64,000 bases of DNA from Verrucomicrobiota bacterium (GTDB lineage Bacteria > Verrucomicrobiota > Verrucomicrobiia > Chthoniobacterales > SZAS-18): positions 11,907 to 75,906 of the forward strand of contig JAFEGM010000062.1 in assembly GCA_018240025.1 (NCBI GenBank), written 5' to 3'. Shown in pieces: positions 8,933 to 18,078 of the stretch (position 1 is its first letter; each line of letters starts with the position of its first letter). Below the pieces are notes generated by a model. It ran no database searches and was not told the origin of the DNA. It worked only from the letters and a program-made list of their open reading frames with translations. The position numbers and the translations under genes are program-made.

Positions 8933-9721
8933 TCAGCGGCATCGAACAAGTTCGCGCCGCAGCTCCGCCACCACCTCGGCGGCCGTGGTCGCAGCACTCG
9001 GCGTGAACTGAGTTTGCGAGCGGTCGAGGATGCAATTGGTGCGCACCTGTTGCAGCTGCAGTCGCTCCTGCGGCGCGGGCGGCGCGTGCGGGTCGACGGG
9101 CAGCCAGGTGCCGTGGCGGTCCACGCAGACTCGGCGATGCGAGAGGTAGAGCGATGGCACCGCCAGGCCCTCCCGGCAGATATACGACCAAATTTCGAGT
9201 TCGGACCACCCATGCAGCGGGAGGTGCGTCGCTTCGTCGCGTCGGGGCTCCTCGGGACCGTGCGACGAGCGGCACTCATCGGCGCGCCCGGCGCTCACCA
9301 ACGTCTCGATTCCGAGTTCCTGCTGCGCCAGCTTCAACGAGGTCGCTCGCAAGGCGGCCCGGCTCGCCTCGCTGTCCGCGGACAAGGCCCCCCGCACCAG
9401 CGCGGAGCCAAGGTGCCAGGCCTCCAGCCGAAAGCGCGAGCGACTCGCCCGGGCCGTGCGGAACTTCACCAGCTCTAGGAATTCTCGTCCGCTCTCGACG
9501 CAGAACAGGCGGAAGCGGGCGGACGAAAGGCCCGATTTTTCCAGCAAGCGAAGCAGACAAAGCGAACCCTTGCGGCCCGAAAAGTAGAGCGCGGGACAGG
9601 CGCATTCCCGCTCGACCGCGCGGAGTTGCCCGATGGCCCGATCCTCCAGCAAGTCCAGCCAGCCGGGCTCAGGCGTGTCCGGGCCACCGCCGGCAAACCT
9701 CGCTGGGGCGAACGCATCCAT
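8933..9721 (-). CDS. CysD-like PP-loop protein with degenerate active site
   Basis: A 262-residue protein that aligns end to end with sulfate adenylyltransferase subunit 2. Corresponding blocks are LLEDRAIGQLR, LFCVESGREFLELVKFR, LPLHGWSELEIWSYICREG, VPSLYLSHRR, and a C-terminal VRTNCILD...TTAAEVVAELRRE matching the CysD RTLGCWPLTG...EIIEEML part. The PP-loop, normally SxGKDS, is here FSGRKGS (residues 47-53) with the key Asp changed to Gly, and GARRDEE has become AGRADEC. No CysN or cysH gene is adjacent. It starts 3 bp after a histidine-kinase fragment on the same strand. It is either a pseudoenzyme or a decaying gene whose frame is still open; ATP sulfurylase activity is doubtful. Confidence 0.7.
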   Translation of the reverse strand: MDAFAPARFAGGGPDTPEPGWLDLLEDRAIGQLRAVERECACPALYFSGRKGSLCLLRLLEKSGLSSARFRLFCVESGREFLELVKFRTARASRSRFRLEAWHLGSALVRGALSADSEASRAALRATSLKLAQQELGIETLVSAGRADECRSSHGPEEPRRDEATHLPLHGWSELEIWSYICREGLAVPSLYLSHRRVCVDRHGTWLPVDPHAPPAPQERLQLQQVRTNCILDRSQTQFTPSAATTAAEVVAELRRELVRCR

Positions 9722-9724
9722 GGC

Positions 9725-9931
9725 TCAATGCGGCGTGGCAACGATCGGTAGAAGAACCGCGAAACGGCTGCCCCGACCGGCTTCGCGCTCGACCGAAATG
9801 CGGCCTTCCCCGCCGATCATGATGCGCCTGGCCGTCGAGAGGCCGAGACCCGTGCTGCGGTCGATGGATTCTGGCCGGAGCGGCACACCCGTCGCATTCG
9901 ACCGCACGGCTGACGGTAGGGAAACAGGCAT
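9725..9931 (-). pseudogene. Fragment of a sensor histidine kinase (end of the HATPase domain)
   Basis: Sixty-eight residues contain STGLGLSTARRIMIGGEGR then SVEREAGRGSRFAVLLP, the G2 box and last strands of a histidine-kinase ATPase domain, ending with a normal stop. The F-box and preceding N box are not recognisable; SNATGVPLRPES is a poor match for where they should be. No dimerisation or sensor domain is found upstream in this frame, so only the tail survives. It directly precedes the CysD-like gene, which suggests both are leftovers of a rearranged segment. Confidence 0.6.
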
Positions 9932-10142
9932 GATGAAACCGCGACCCTGCGGGAGGGCCTACTCGCCAGGCAACGGTGCGGACATGTCCGATCGCGACAA
10001 GCGAGTGCCAATTTGCGTCGGCGCGGGAACCCAGTGCATCCGCCGGCACGGCTGTCCGGGGCACGCAATGGAACCGCGTGCCCCCCGGTTCGTGCGACGG
10101 CAGGCGAACTTGCCATCGCCTGGATCTCTGCCCCTGTCCCTC

Positions 10143-10592
10143 ATGTCCGCCGTCCGCATTCTCGTCTCCGCTCTTTGGCTCGGGTTCATGGCGCTCGCCG
10201 GCGCGGCGGAGCCGGCCCAGCCAGCGCTGGTGGCCGAATTGACCCGCCAAGCCGACGCCTGGGACAAGGCCATCGTGCGCAAGGACCGCGCCGCCATCGA
10301 GGCGAACATGGCGGACGACTTTCGGCAGATCGATGGCGACGGCGATGTGGCCGACAAGGCTGCCTTCGTGCGCGATCTCGTCTCCGACGACCTGCGCATT
10401 CATCCCTACACGGTCGAGGATTTCGAGGTGCGCATCTACGGCGACACCGCCCTGCTTTCCGGCCGCACCCGCATGACGGGCGAATTCAAGAGCAAGCCGT
10501 TCACCTCGCACTATCGTTACCTCGATGTCTACGTCCGCCGCGGCGGCCAATGGCGGATCGTCAGCGTCCAGATCACCCGGCTGAAGTCGTAA
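10143..10592 (+). CDS. Exported SnoaL/DUF4440-type (NTF2-like) protein
   Basis: 149 residues. MSAVRILVSALWLGFMALAG, continuing AAEP, is a likely signal peptide, followed by an NTF2-like alpha+beta cone: ELTRQADAWDKAIVRKDRAA, MADDFRQIDGDGDV, YTVEDFEVRIYGDTALLSGR, YRYLDVYVRRGGQWRIVSVQ. This is the usual arrangement of DUF4440 proteins, which are small ligand-binding or isomerase-like proteins of unknown substrate. The frame is open further upstream, but only this ATG gives a signal peptide directly before the domain. No operon partner. Confidence 0.8.
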   Translation: MSAVRILVSALWLGFMALAGAAEPAQPALVAELTRQADAWDKAIVRKDRAAIEANMADDFRQIDGDGDVADKAAFVRDLVSDDLRIHPYTVEDFEVRIYGDTALLSGRTRMTGEFKSKPFTSHYRYLDVYVRRGGQWRIVSVQITRLKS

Positions 10593-10698
10593 CGCTCGGC
10601 ACAGAATTGCCCCTGCAAACCCCTCGGAACGCCCATCGGGCGATCCGATCTTTTCTGCGGTCGGTGAGTTCTTCGAGGCCGAGCCTTCCTCCCCAGCC

Positions 10699-11172
10699 CT
10701 AATCCGGCGGTCCACCGGCGGCCTTCGCGGCCAGGTTCTCGAGCCAGATCTGATGCCATTTCCCCATGCGTCGCGGCAGGAGGAGATGCCCGAGGCGGGC
10801 CAGCGCGCCGTATTGCGTCTCCTCCGTCAGCACCCAGCAGCCGCCGTTGCGCGCCTCGAGATACCAGGCGTGGTAGACATCGACCCCGGGGCCCAACGCG
10901 TACCAGCCGATGCGCTCGTGCGGCACGAACTCGCCGACCCGCGAGACGAGCGGGAGTCCGAAGGTGCGCCAGCGAAACTCCACGTCTTCGGAGAGATCGC
11001 GTACTCCGCCCTCAAGGCGGACGGAGTGCGCATTCGGATACCACTGCGGCCAGGCGGTCGCGCGGATCAGCCAGGCCCAGACCGCCTCGACCGGCGCGGA
11101 CATGGCGAGGTCGTTCCGCACGTGCACGGGAGCGACTCTCGGTTCGAAGCGCGCGGGCCAGCGGATGGACAT
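10699..11172 (-). CDS. SRPBCC (polyketide cyclase-like) family protein
   Basis: 157 residues with the START/Bet v1-like pattern: VHVRNDLAMSAPVEAVWAWL (first strand and helix), ATAWPQWYPNAHSVRLEGG, a central sheet (FRWRTFGLPLVSRVGEFVPH), and a long C-terminal amphipathic helix (GKWHQIWLENLAAKAAGG). Such proteins bind hydrophobic ligands, and the ligand here is unknown. It lies 104 bp downstream of the giant helicase gene on the same strand, so it could be the last gene of that transcript, though no terminator or promoter was identified between them. Confidence 0.75.
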   Translation of the reverse strand: MSIRWPARFEPRVAPVHVRNDLAMSAPVEAVWAWLIRATAWPQWYPNAHSVRLEGGVRDLSEDVEFRWRTFGLPLVSRVGEFVPHERIGWYALGPGVDVYHAWYLEARNGGCWVLTEETQYGALARLGHLLLPRRMGKWHQIWLENLAAKAAGGPPD

Positions 11173-11276
11173 GGGCGAAGGCAGGCTCGCGATGAGGAAC
11201 GGTCCGCGGCTGAGAAGAAGGCGCGAGTGAATCAGACCGGCCGTCAGGCGTCGAGCGTGCACCTCGACCGCCGGGC

Positions 11277-14200
11277 CTATTTCTCCTCGTAGCCCTTGGC
11301 CCGCTTCTCGGCCGCCAGCGCCTCGGCCTTGGCCCGCGCGGCCTCGGTGCTCGCGGATTGCTTCTCCTGCGTCTGCCCTGCGGTGCCCAGACGTCCGAAG
11401 CGCACGACGAGGCGTTCCTCGCGCACCGTCACTTCCCAGAACTTGCGCGATCCGTCGCCGACGAACTCGAGATAGCGGCGGTATTCCGAAACGGGGGCCG
11501 GCGGAGTTTCCGGAGCAGGCGGTGCCATCGAGGTGTCTGGGGCCGCCAGGGGCGCTGCGGCCGGGATTTGCTCCGCGGCAGGATCGATCTCTTCTTCCTC
11601 CGTCTCGCCCATCTCCTTCTCGGGCGAATCCTCCGCGGGGCTCGGTGTGGGCTCGCGCAGGGCGCGCTCGATCCGCTGCAGGACGCGCTCGGCGTCTTCG
11701 AACCAATCCTTCGCCATCACGTGCAGCACCCGCCAGCCGAAGGCCTCGAGCAGCCCCGGCCGCGTGCAATAGCGTTCCTGAATGTCGGGATTGGCGTAAT
11801 GCTGCGCGCCGTCGATCTGCACGGTCAGCGCGTAGGCCTCGCCACCCGGCGCAGCCAGGGCCAGATCGCAGCGGAAGCGGCTCTGCCCGACGGCCAGCCG
11901 CACGGTCTGTCCCCGCGCCCGCAACGCGGCCGCCAGTTGCTCGGCCACGATCTCGGCGCCTCCCCGGCCCGGCTCGTCCCGGCGCGCGCCGGTCTGCAGG
12001 CCGGCCAGCACGCCCGACGCCAGCTCGGGTTCACCGCGCGAGACGTGCTCGGCGTAGCGCAGAAAGTTCTTCAATGCGTTGGCGCCGTCGTTCCAGTCGT
12101 TCGTGATCTCGCCGTGGCCGATGCTCGCGACCACCGCCATGTGCCGCTTCGCGCGCGAGAAGATCACGTTCAACCGCTTCTCGCCACCGCGCTGATTGAT
12201 CGGGCCGAAGTTCATCAGCATGCGACCCTCCGGGCCCTTCGCGTAGCAGATGCTCAGGATGATGAGGTCGCGCTCGTCGCCCTGCACGTTCTCCAGATTC
12301 TTGAGGAAGAGGCCGCAGAACTGATCGTCCTCCTCGCGCCGTGTCTCCGCCTCGAAGCGCGCGGCGAAATCGGCATCGGCTTCGGCCAATTTCTCGATCG
12401 CCTCCTCGATGGCCGTCTGCTGCGCCTCGGAGAACGCGACCACGCCGATACTCTGCCCTGTCTCGCGCCGCAGCAGCGCCCGCACGAGCCGGGCGATGTA
12501 CTCGGCCTCCGCGAGATTGCGCCGGTCGAGATACCTCCCATGGGCGAGCCGGTGGTAGCTGATGCTGCGCGCCAGCAGCTCGTCCACGGCTCGCTCCGCC
12601 TCGTCCGCGCTCTGCAGCTCGAGCGCGCCCCGCCCACGCGGCGCCACGGTTCGATCCGGGATCGTCAGCAACTTGGCCTGGTAGAATGCGGCATTCGAAT
12701 ACGAGATGAGCGCCTCCGAGCGACTGCGGTAGTGCCAGGCGAGCAGCGTGGAAGGCAGGCTCACCGCGGCTTGCGTGAGGAAGCTGTCGGCCTCCAGCGC
12801 CAGCGCCACGCGTTCGCCGCCTTCCTCGACGATCAGCCCCTCCTCGTCCTCGTGCGCGGCGCCGAAGAAGGAGGTCGGCGGCAGCTGCATCTCGTCGCCC
12901 ACCACGATGACCTGCGGCGCGCGGAAGATCGCGGGAATCGCCTCCTCGAGCGGGATCTGGCTGGCCTCGTCGAAGACGACCACATCGAACCAGTCGGCCT
13001 CCAGCGGCAGCGTGTCGGAGACGCTGAGCGGGCTCATCAGCCAGACCGGCTTCAGATCGCGCAGCACGAGTCCGCTCGGCCCGGCGGCCAGCTCGCGAAT
13101 GGAGCGAAAACGCATGCTCTTGCCGAACTCGTGCTCCAACTCGCGCCGGCCGGCGGAGAATTCCTTCTTCAGCGCCTTTTCCTCCGCCGTGAGCTGCGCG
13201 GCAGGCAGGCCCGAGAGCCGGACGTGCTCGAGGAACCGCGCCCGCACGCCGTGACGCAGCGTCGCGGCATTCAGGCTGAGCAGCCGGCGCTGGCGGGCGT
13301 GAAAACGTTCCAGCCGCGCGTCGAGTTGCGCGCCGTCGAACCGCGCGGCTCGGCGGTCGTCGCGACCGCTGGCGAGGAAGGCCCTCCGCGCGCTGGCGAA
13401 CTCGAGGGCGTCCACCGACCGCGAGATCTCGCGCAGGGCGCGGGCGAACGTCGGATCGGTCCCCTGCAGCTCGCGCAGCAGCGGCGCAAATTCCGGCAGG
13501 AGATCGCTCGCCCGGCGCAACTCGGCCAATAGCGCGCCGAGTTCTCCGAAGGCCAGGCGGCTCGGCACGGGAAATGCGCCGAGCGCCCCGCGCAGTCGCT
13601 GGAAATCGGGCCAGAGGTCGCTCAGCCCGCTCGCCAGGTCCGCCGAGTCTTGCGCCAGCAATCGGCGCGCCCACGATCGCAAGGTCGACGGGCCGGCGGC
13701 AAGCCGCTCCCGCCAGGCGCTCACCTCCTGCAGCAGTCGGTCGGGATCCTCGTGCCGCCAGGCGCGCTGCGTCTCCGCGCGTAGCTCCGTCAGCGCGGCT
13801 TCGGCCCGCTGCCGGGCGACCAGCGCTTCCAGCAGGCGCACGAATGTCGGCGGCTGCTGGTGCCGCGAGAAATCGTAGCGCCGCTGCAGCTCGCCCCGCA
13901 GCCGCCACCACGCCGGAAGAACGAAGCGCAGCACGCTCTGCTCGCGCGCCTTGGCCAGCGCCAGCGCCTCCGCGGCGTCCTGCGGGTCGAAGGGATCGCT
14001 CCAACCCGCAGCCTTCTCCGTCGCCTTTTGCCAGGCTGCGGTGCGCACACCGGATTCGCGCTCGAACTGCTGCAAGGCTTTGCCCGCCGCGCTTTTCGGC
14101 TCCCACGCGCCCGACAGGCCGCAGCCGGCCAAACCTTGCGCCCAAGCCGAGAATTCCAGCACCGCGCCCAATTCGGACAGCGGCAGGGCTGTCAGCTCGG

Positions 14201-16811
14201 CGGGGTCGGCGAGCAATGCGAAGCCGTTCTCGACCGTCTCCAGAGCCTCCTCGACGGCCTCCAGCTGACGACGCAGTTCGGCCACCGGCCGCTCGGACTC
14301 GAGCACGCCCGGCGGCACGAGACGCAGCGGATGCCGCGCCAGGACCGGATTCTCTCCTGCCTCCCGCAGCGCCCGAGCCAGACGTCGCGCGAGGTCGCCG
14401 TGCTGCGGCCAGAGCGCGTAGGCCGGCAGCTGCTCCTCGTCTTCGGGCGGCAATGCCGCGACCTCACCGAGGTCGGAGCGCAGCGTGAGGAGTCGGTCGA
14501 GCAGCTCCCGCGGACTGCCGCCGGCCTCCGCGCGCGGCGTGGTCATGTGGGCGGAGAAGCGGCTCAGCGCCTCGATCTCCTGCTGCAGTTCGGCCGTCAG
14601 CTCGCACCGGGAGCGCTCCGCCTCGGCCAGCTCAGGCGCGGGCTGCAGGAATGCTTCGTAGGTCCCGCGCAGATTCTGCACGAATTCCTTCTTGTCGGTC
14701 TGCGAATCGTGAATGAGGCAACACAGTTCTCCCAGTCCCTGCTGCCGCAGCCGGTGGAAGACCACGTCGATGGCCGCCCGCTTCTCGCAGACGAAGAGCA
14801 CGCGACGACCCCGGGCGACGTAATCGGCGATGAGATTCGTGATGGTCTGCGACTTCCCCGTGCCCGGCGGGCCCTGGATGATGAAGCTGTCTCCGGCCCG
14901 CCCGCGCGCCACCGCGGAGGCCTGCGCGGCATCCGCCGGCACGACGAAATGCTGCTCCGGCAGCGGCAGCGGCGGCGGGGCGTCTCCGACCTGGCGCGGC
15001 GCGGGCGAGAAGATGGTCTCGAAGGCGGGACAGGCCGGCGCTTCGTCGAGCAGCGCGCCGTAGTCGTGCACCAGCGACATCTTCCGCGTGTTGAAATTCC
15101 CCAGCGTGAGCGCGCCCAGATCGAACTCCCAGACATACGGATTCCCCGCGGCGGAGCTCTGCCCGCCGATCTCCACCATCTGGCGCTCGGTCACGTGTTC
15201 GAGCCCGGCCGGCGCGTCGGCGGTAAGTTGCGCAGGCGGACCGAAGCCGACGGTCCCGCCGGCGGCGAGGCGCAGCGAAAGCGCCCGGGTTTGCACGTGC
15301 GCCCGAAAGAGCGCGAGGCCGAGCGGACGATAGTCGTCGGGCGCGTAGGAATGGCTGACCTTGGCCGCCCGCACGGGCTCGCCGCGCGCCTGCTGCCGCC
15401 GGCGATAGGCCTCGACGCGCAACCGCGCCCGTTCCTGCACGAGCCGGACCTGCGGCCGCTCGACCAGCCGCAGCGTGACCGCCGGCTCGCTGGCGTGGAT
15501 CTGCGCCTGCAGCTGCGCGTGCCAGTCGGCCAGCGTCTGACTGCGCAGATCGATCTCCTCCGGCAGTTCGAGCCGGTAGAGCTGGTGCAGATGGAAACGC
15601 AGCGCCGGATTGACCTGCGCCACGGTTCCCGCCGGCTCCAGCTCGTAGCTGTCGCGCACGCCCTTCTTTTTGCTCAGCTCGACGGGCAGCAGGAGGAGCG
15701 GCGATTCGATCAGCTCCGCGGGGTTCTCCCGCAGATTGTGCCAGCGGAGAAAGACGAGCACCAGCCGCAGCTGCTGGAAGCCGAACTCGTGCCGATCGCG
15801 CCGCGCCGCCGCGATCGCCTTATCGAGCGCCGGCGCGATGTAGGGATGATCCTCGAAACGCACGTATCGTCCGAGCGGCAGCGTCTCGCCGCGCGAGAGC
15901 GTCTCGGCCAGCTGCGCGTGCCAATAGCAGAGCTGCTCCGGACGGATGCTGCGGTGATCCAGCCTCAGCGGCACGGAGGCAATGGTCAGATTGACCGTCT
16001 GCTGGCTGGGCTTGAAGTAGATCAGGCGATTCCGCCGCGAGATCTCGAAGAGTCGATCGCGCAGGCGCCCGAGGATGAGCGGCGTGCGGGCCTTCGGCGC
16101 AGCTTGCGCAAGACCGGCGATGCGCCCGAGGTCGAAGTCAGCGGCGGGCTGCTCGCGAAAGTTCTCCAGCCGGAGGATGACCGTGCCGAGATCGCGCGCG
16201 CGCCGGTGCCGATTGAGTTCCGTCAATTCGCCGATGACTCCGGCGATGACCGGATGCAGCCGCGGCACGAGCTGAAACAGATTCTCGCGCTGCTCCACGA
16301 ACTCGCCAAGCTGCTCGCGCTGGGTGAAGTCGAGTCCTGTCGCCACGCTGGCCAGCAGCTGCCCGAGCAGGAAGAGATCCGTCAGTTCGTCGTGATGTCC
16401 GAGCGCCTGCTCCCAGCTGCGGTAGCCGGGTACGAAGATCGGGCGCTCCGGCAGGCCATCCTCTTCGGCCACGGCCAGATCGGTCCGCGCCACTCGACCA
16501 GCGGCGAGATCGTGCTCCTGCCGCGCGTGGCCGACGACCTCCAACGCGCTGCTCGCCTCGGCCTGACGCGCCTCGATCAGGTCGCGCGCCTGCCGCGGCG
16601 CCAGCGACGCCTTCGCGTCGAATCCGAGCGCCTGGGTGGCGGCGTCGAAATGAAGCTGCGCCGGCAGCAGCGGCGCGACCTGCCCGGCCGCGTGCACGTC
16701 CTGCACCGCGCGGAAGAGCGGCAGCACCACCGCCAGCAGCGCCTCGTTGCCCAGGCCCTGGCATTGCGGCTCGCACCGGAGCCAATCGAGGAACGGCGTG
16801 CGTGCGCTCAT
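11277..16811 (-). CDS. Giant SF1 helicase: pseudokinase-like, DUF4011, AAA_11/AAA_12, nuclease-like and WGR domains
   Basis: 1844 residues. Residues 1-210 look like a degenerate protein-kinase C-lobe (AVQDVHAAGQVAPLLP; PGYRSWEQALGHHDELTDLF). A DUF4011-type region follows (RLRDRLFEISRRNRLIYF). The SF1/UPF1-like motor has Walker A QGPPGTGKSQT near residue 650, DEAS near 1280, VVGDEMQLPPTS, AWHYRSRSEALI, and NVIFSRAKRHM. Near 1650-1750 is a Vsr/MTES_1575-type nuclease-like domain (FRCDLALAAP, VQIDGAQHY, EAFGWRVLHVMAKDW) in which the expected Glu after the sheet is Gln. The C-terminus is a WGR-type domain (VRFGRLGTAGQ). The start overlaps the M48 gene stop (ATGA), so translation is coupled. A nucleic-acid-remodelling, probably defence, role is inferred. 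Confidence 0.85.
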   Translation of the reverse strand: MSARTPFLDWLRCEPQCQGLGNEALLAVVLPLFRAVQDVHAAGQVAPLLPAQLHFDAATQALGFDAKASLAPRQARDLIEARQAEASSALEVVGHARQEHDLAAGRVARTDLAVAEEDGLPERPIFVPGYRSWEQALGHHDELTDLFLLGQLLASVATGLDFTQREQLGEFVEQRENLFQLVPRLHPVIAGVIGELTELNRHRRARDLGTVILRLENFREQPAADFDLGRIAGLAQAAPKARTPLILGRLRDRLFEISRRNRLIYFKPSQQTVNLTIASVPLRLDHRSIRPEQLCYWHAQLAETLSRGETLPLGRYVRFEDHPYIAPALDKAIAAARRDRHEFGFQQLRLVLVFLRWHNLRENPAELIESPLLLLPVELSKKKGVRDSYELEPAGTVAQVNPALRFHLHQLYRLELPEEIDLRSQTLADWHAQLQAQIHASEPAVTLRLVERPQVRLVQERARLRVEAYRRRQQARGEPVRAAKVSHSYAPDDYRPLGLALFRAHVQTRALSLRLAAGGTVGFGPPAQLTADAPAGLEHVTERQMVEIGGQSSAAGNPYVWEFDLGALTLGNFNTRKMSLVHDYGALLDEAPACPAFETIFSPAPRQVGDAPPPLPLPEQHFVVPADAAQASAVARGRAGDSFIIQGPPGTGKSQTITNLIADYVARGRRVLFVCEKRAAIDVVFHRLRQQGLGELCCLIHDSQTDKKEFVQNLRGTYEAFLQPAPELAEAERSRCELTAELQQEIEALSRFSAHMTTPRAEAGGSPRELLDRLLTLRSDLGEVAALPPEDEEQLPAYALWPQHGDLARRLARALREAGENPVLARHPLRLVPPGVLESERPVAELRRQLEAVEEALETVENGFALLADPAELTALPLSELGAVLEFSAWAQGLAGCGLSGAWEPKSAAGKALQQFERESGVRTAAWQKATEKAAGWSDPFDPQDAAEALALAKAREQSVLRFVLPAWWRLRGELQRRYDFSRHQQPPTFVRLLEALVARQRAEAALTELRAETQRAWRHEDPDRLLQEVSAWRERLAAGPSTLRSWARRLLAQDSADLASGLSDLWPDFQRLRGALGAFPVPSRLAFGELGALLAELRRASDLLPEFAPLLRELQGTDPTFARALREISRSVDALEFASARRAFLASGRDDRRAARFDGAQLDARLERFHARQRRLLSLNAATLRHGVRARFLEHVRLSGLPAAQLTAEEKALKKEFSAGRRELEHEFGKSMRFRSIRELAAGPSGLVLRDLKPVWLMSPLSVSDTLPLEADWFDVVVFDEASQIPLEEAIPAIFRAPQVIVVGDEMQLPPTSFFGAAHEDEEGLIVEEGGERVALALEADSFLTQAAVSLPSTLLAWHYRSRSEALISYSNAAFYQAKLLTIPDRTVAPRGRGALELQSADEAERAVDELLARSISYHRLAHGRYLDRRNLAEAEYIARLVRALLRRETGQSIGVVAFSEAQQTAIEEAIEKLAEADADFAARFEAETRREEDDQFCGLFLKNLENVQGDERDLIILSICYAKGPEGRMLMNFGPINQRGGEKRLNVIFSRAKRHMAVVASIGHGEITNDWNDGANALKNFLRYAEHVSRGEPELASGVLAGLQTGARRDEPGRGGAEIVAEQLAAALRARGQTVRLAVGQSRFRCDLALAAPGGEAYALTVQIDGAQHYANPDIQERYCTRPGLLEAFGWRVLHVMAKDWFEDAERVLQRIERALREPTPSPAEDSPEKEMGETEEEEIDPAAEQIPAAAPLAAPDTSMAPPAPETPPAPVSEYRRYLEFVGDGSRKFWEVTVREERLVVRFGRLGTAGQTQEKQSASTEAARAKAEALAAEKRAKGYEEK

Positions 16812-17989
16812 GCGATCTCCTCCTGCTCGGCCCGCTGCAGCAGCCCCGCCGCCTGTTCGCGGCGTTCCTTGAGATCGCGCTGCCGCACGCCCAGCTCGCG
16901 CGCGGCCAGACGGTCGAATTCCTTCGCCGCACCCAGCCGCTCGGAGACGCACAGCGCCTGGCCCAGCGGCAGCTCGCCGAGTTCGCGATCGCAGGTTACG
17001 AAATCGTAGAGCAGGGCCGCGAAGTAGTCGCGCACCGAAGCCGATCGCTCGGAAAGGGCGTCCGGCGCGAGTCGGTCGGAGCCGGGCGAATATGCCGGCG
17101 CGAACTCCTGCGCGTGCGCCAGCCGGGTCTCGCTCCGGCTCCAGGCCGGCGCGAAGAGCTCGTCGAAGAGCCGCAGCGTTTCGGCGCGGAGCGCGGCCTG
17201 TTCCAGCAAGTCGAGTTCGCCGACGGTTTCCGGGCCGAAGACGAGTCGGGCGATCTCTTCCTCCGCGGCCTCGCCCTGCTCATGCCACAGGGCGAGCGCC
17301 CGGGCACGGACGACGTCCTCGGGATGGGTCGCGCGCTCGCTCTTCGGCCGCAGCTTGGCCAGCACCTCGGCGGCCTGGCGCAGAAAGGCGGCGCCGCTGA
17401 CTTCGCGCAAACCCGTGCTGGCCTTGACCAGGGCGCCGACCGTGCCGGCGAGATCACCCGTGCACCGGAGCGCGCCGCGATCGGCGAACAGTTCGGTGCA
17501 GAGCCGCCAGCGCTGGGCGCTTTCGGCGAAGGCCCGATCGCTGGTCGGATCTGCGGCCGCCGTCGCCAGCAGTTCCGAGCTGATGTGCAGTTCGCCGCCT
17601 TCCAGGTTCCAAAAGAGGTGGTGATGCGCCAATTCGTGCCCGAGAACCGCGCGCAGCTCCGGACCGTTGAAGGTGTCGAGCAGCGGTCCGCAGAAGACGA
17701 TCATGATCCGCTCCGGTCGACTGAAGATCATCGCGTTGGCCGTCGGCGCGCCGACCTGCAGCAGTTCGAGCGGCACCTCGACGCCGAGAGCCAGCGCGGC
17801 GGCATCGGCCTCGGCGAAGACCGCCGGGTGCGTCTCGCGCTCGAGCCGATAGGCCTGGCTCAGCAGCTCGAGCCGCTGCTCCTCCGCGGCTGCCGCAGCC
17901 GAACTGGCCGCGGCAAAAAAGCGCCAGACCTCCGGCTCGTGCGAGCGGAGCCAGTCCCGCAGGGCGAGGTGGTAGGGCAGCGGCGACAC
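16808..17989 (-). CDS. Soluble M48-family metalloprotease paired with the giant helicase
   Basis: 393 residues. The zinc motif HELAH is at residues 118-122 in LRAVLGHELAHHH, preceded by MIVFCGPLLDTF, as in M48 peptidases. The third ligand is probably the Glu in LCTELFADRGAL. No transmembrane helix or signal peptide is seen, unlike HtpX or the second M48 protein of this window, so it should act in the cytoplasm. The C-terminal half is helical and charged (ERREQAAGLLQRAEQEEIA). Its stop overlaps the helicase start by 4 nt. Regulated proteolysis as an effector or activation step of a two-gene system is inferred. Confidence 0.8.
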   Translation of the reverse strand: MSPLPYHLALRDWLRSHEPEVWRFFAAASSAAAAAEEQRLELLSQAYRLERETHPAVFAEADAAALALGVEVPLELLQVGAPTANAMIFSRPERIMIVFCGPLLDTFNGPELRAVLGHELAHHHLFWNLEGGELHISSELLATAAADPTSDRAFAESAQRWRLCTELFADRGALRCTGDLAGTVGALVKASTGLREVSGAAFLRQAAEVLAKLRPKSERATHPEDVVRARALALWHEQGEAAEEEIARLVFGPETVGELDLLEQAALRAETLRLFDELFAPAWSRSETRLAHAQEFAPAYSPGSDRLAPDALSERSASVRDYFAALLYDFVTCDRELGELPLGQALCVSERLGAAKEFDRLAARELGVRQRDLKERREQAAGLLQRAEQEEIA

Positions 17990-18078
17990 CGGCGGCCATT
18001 GCCGCAGACCGGGCCGGGTTGCAAGAAGACCCCGCAGTTGCTTGAGCGCGGCGGCATCCGCGGCACCTTCCGCGGCAC

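Noticed and set aside
13860-17009. Open frame of about 1,050 codons opposite the helicase
   Set aside because: Same shadow effect; the opposite strand has complete helicase motifs.
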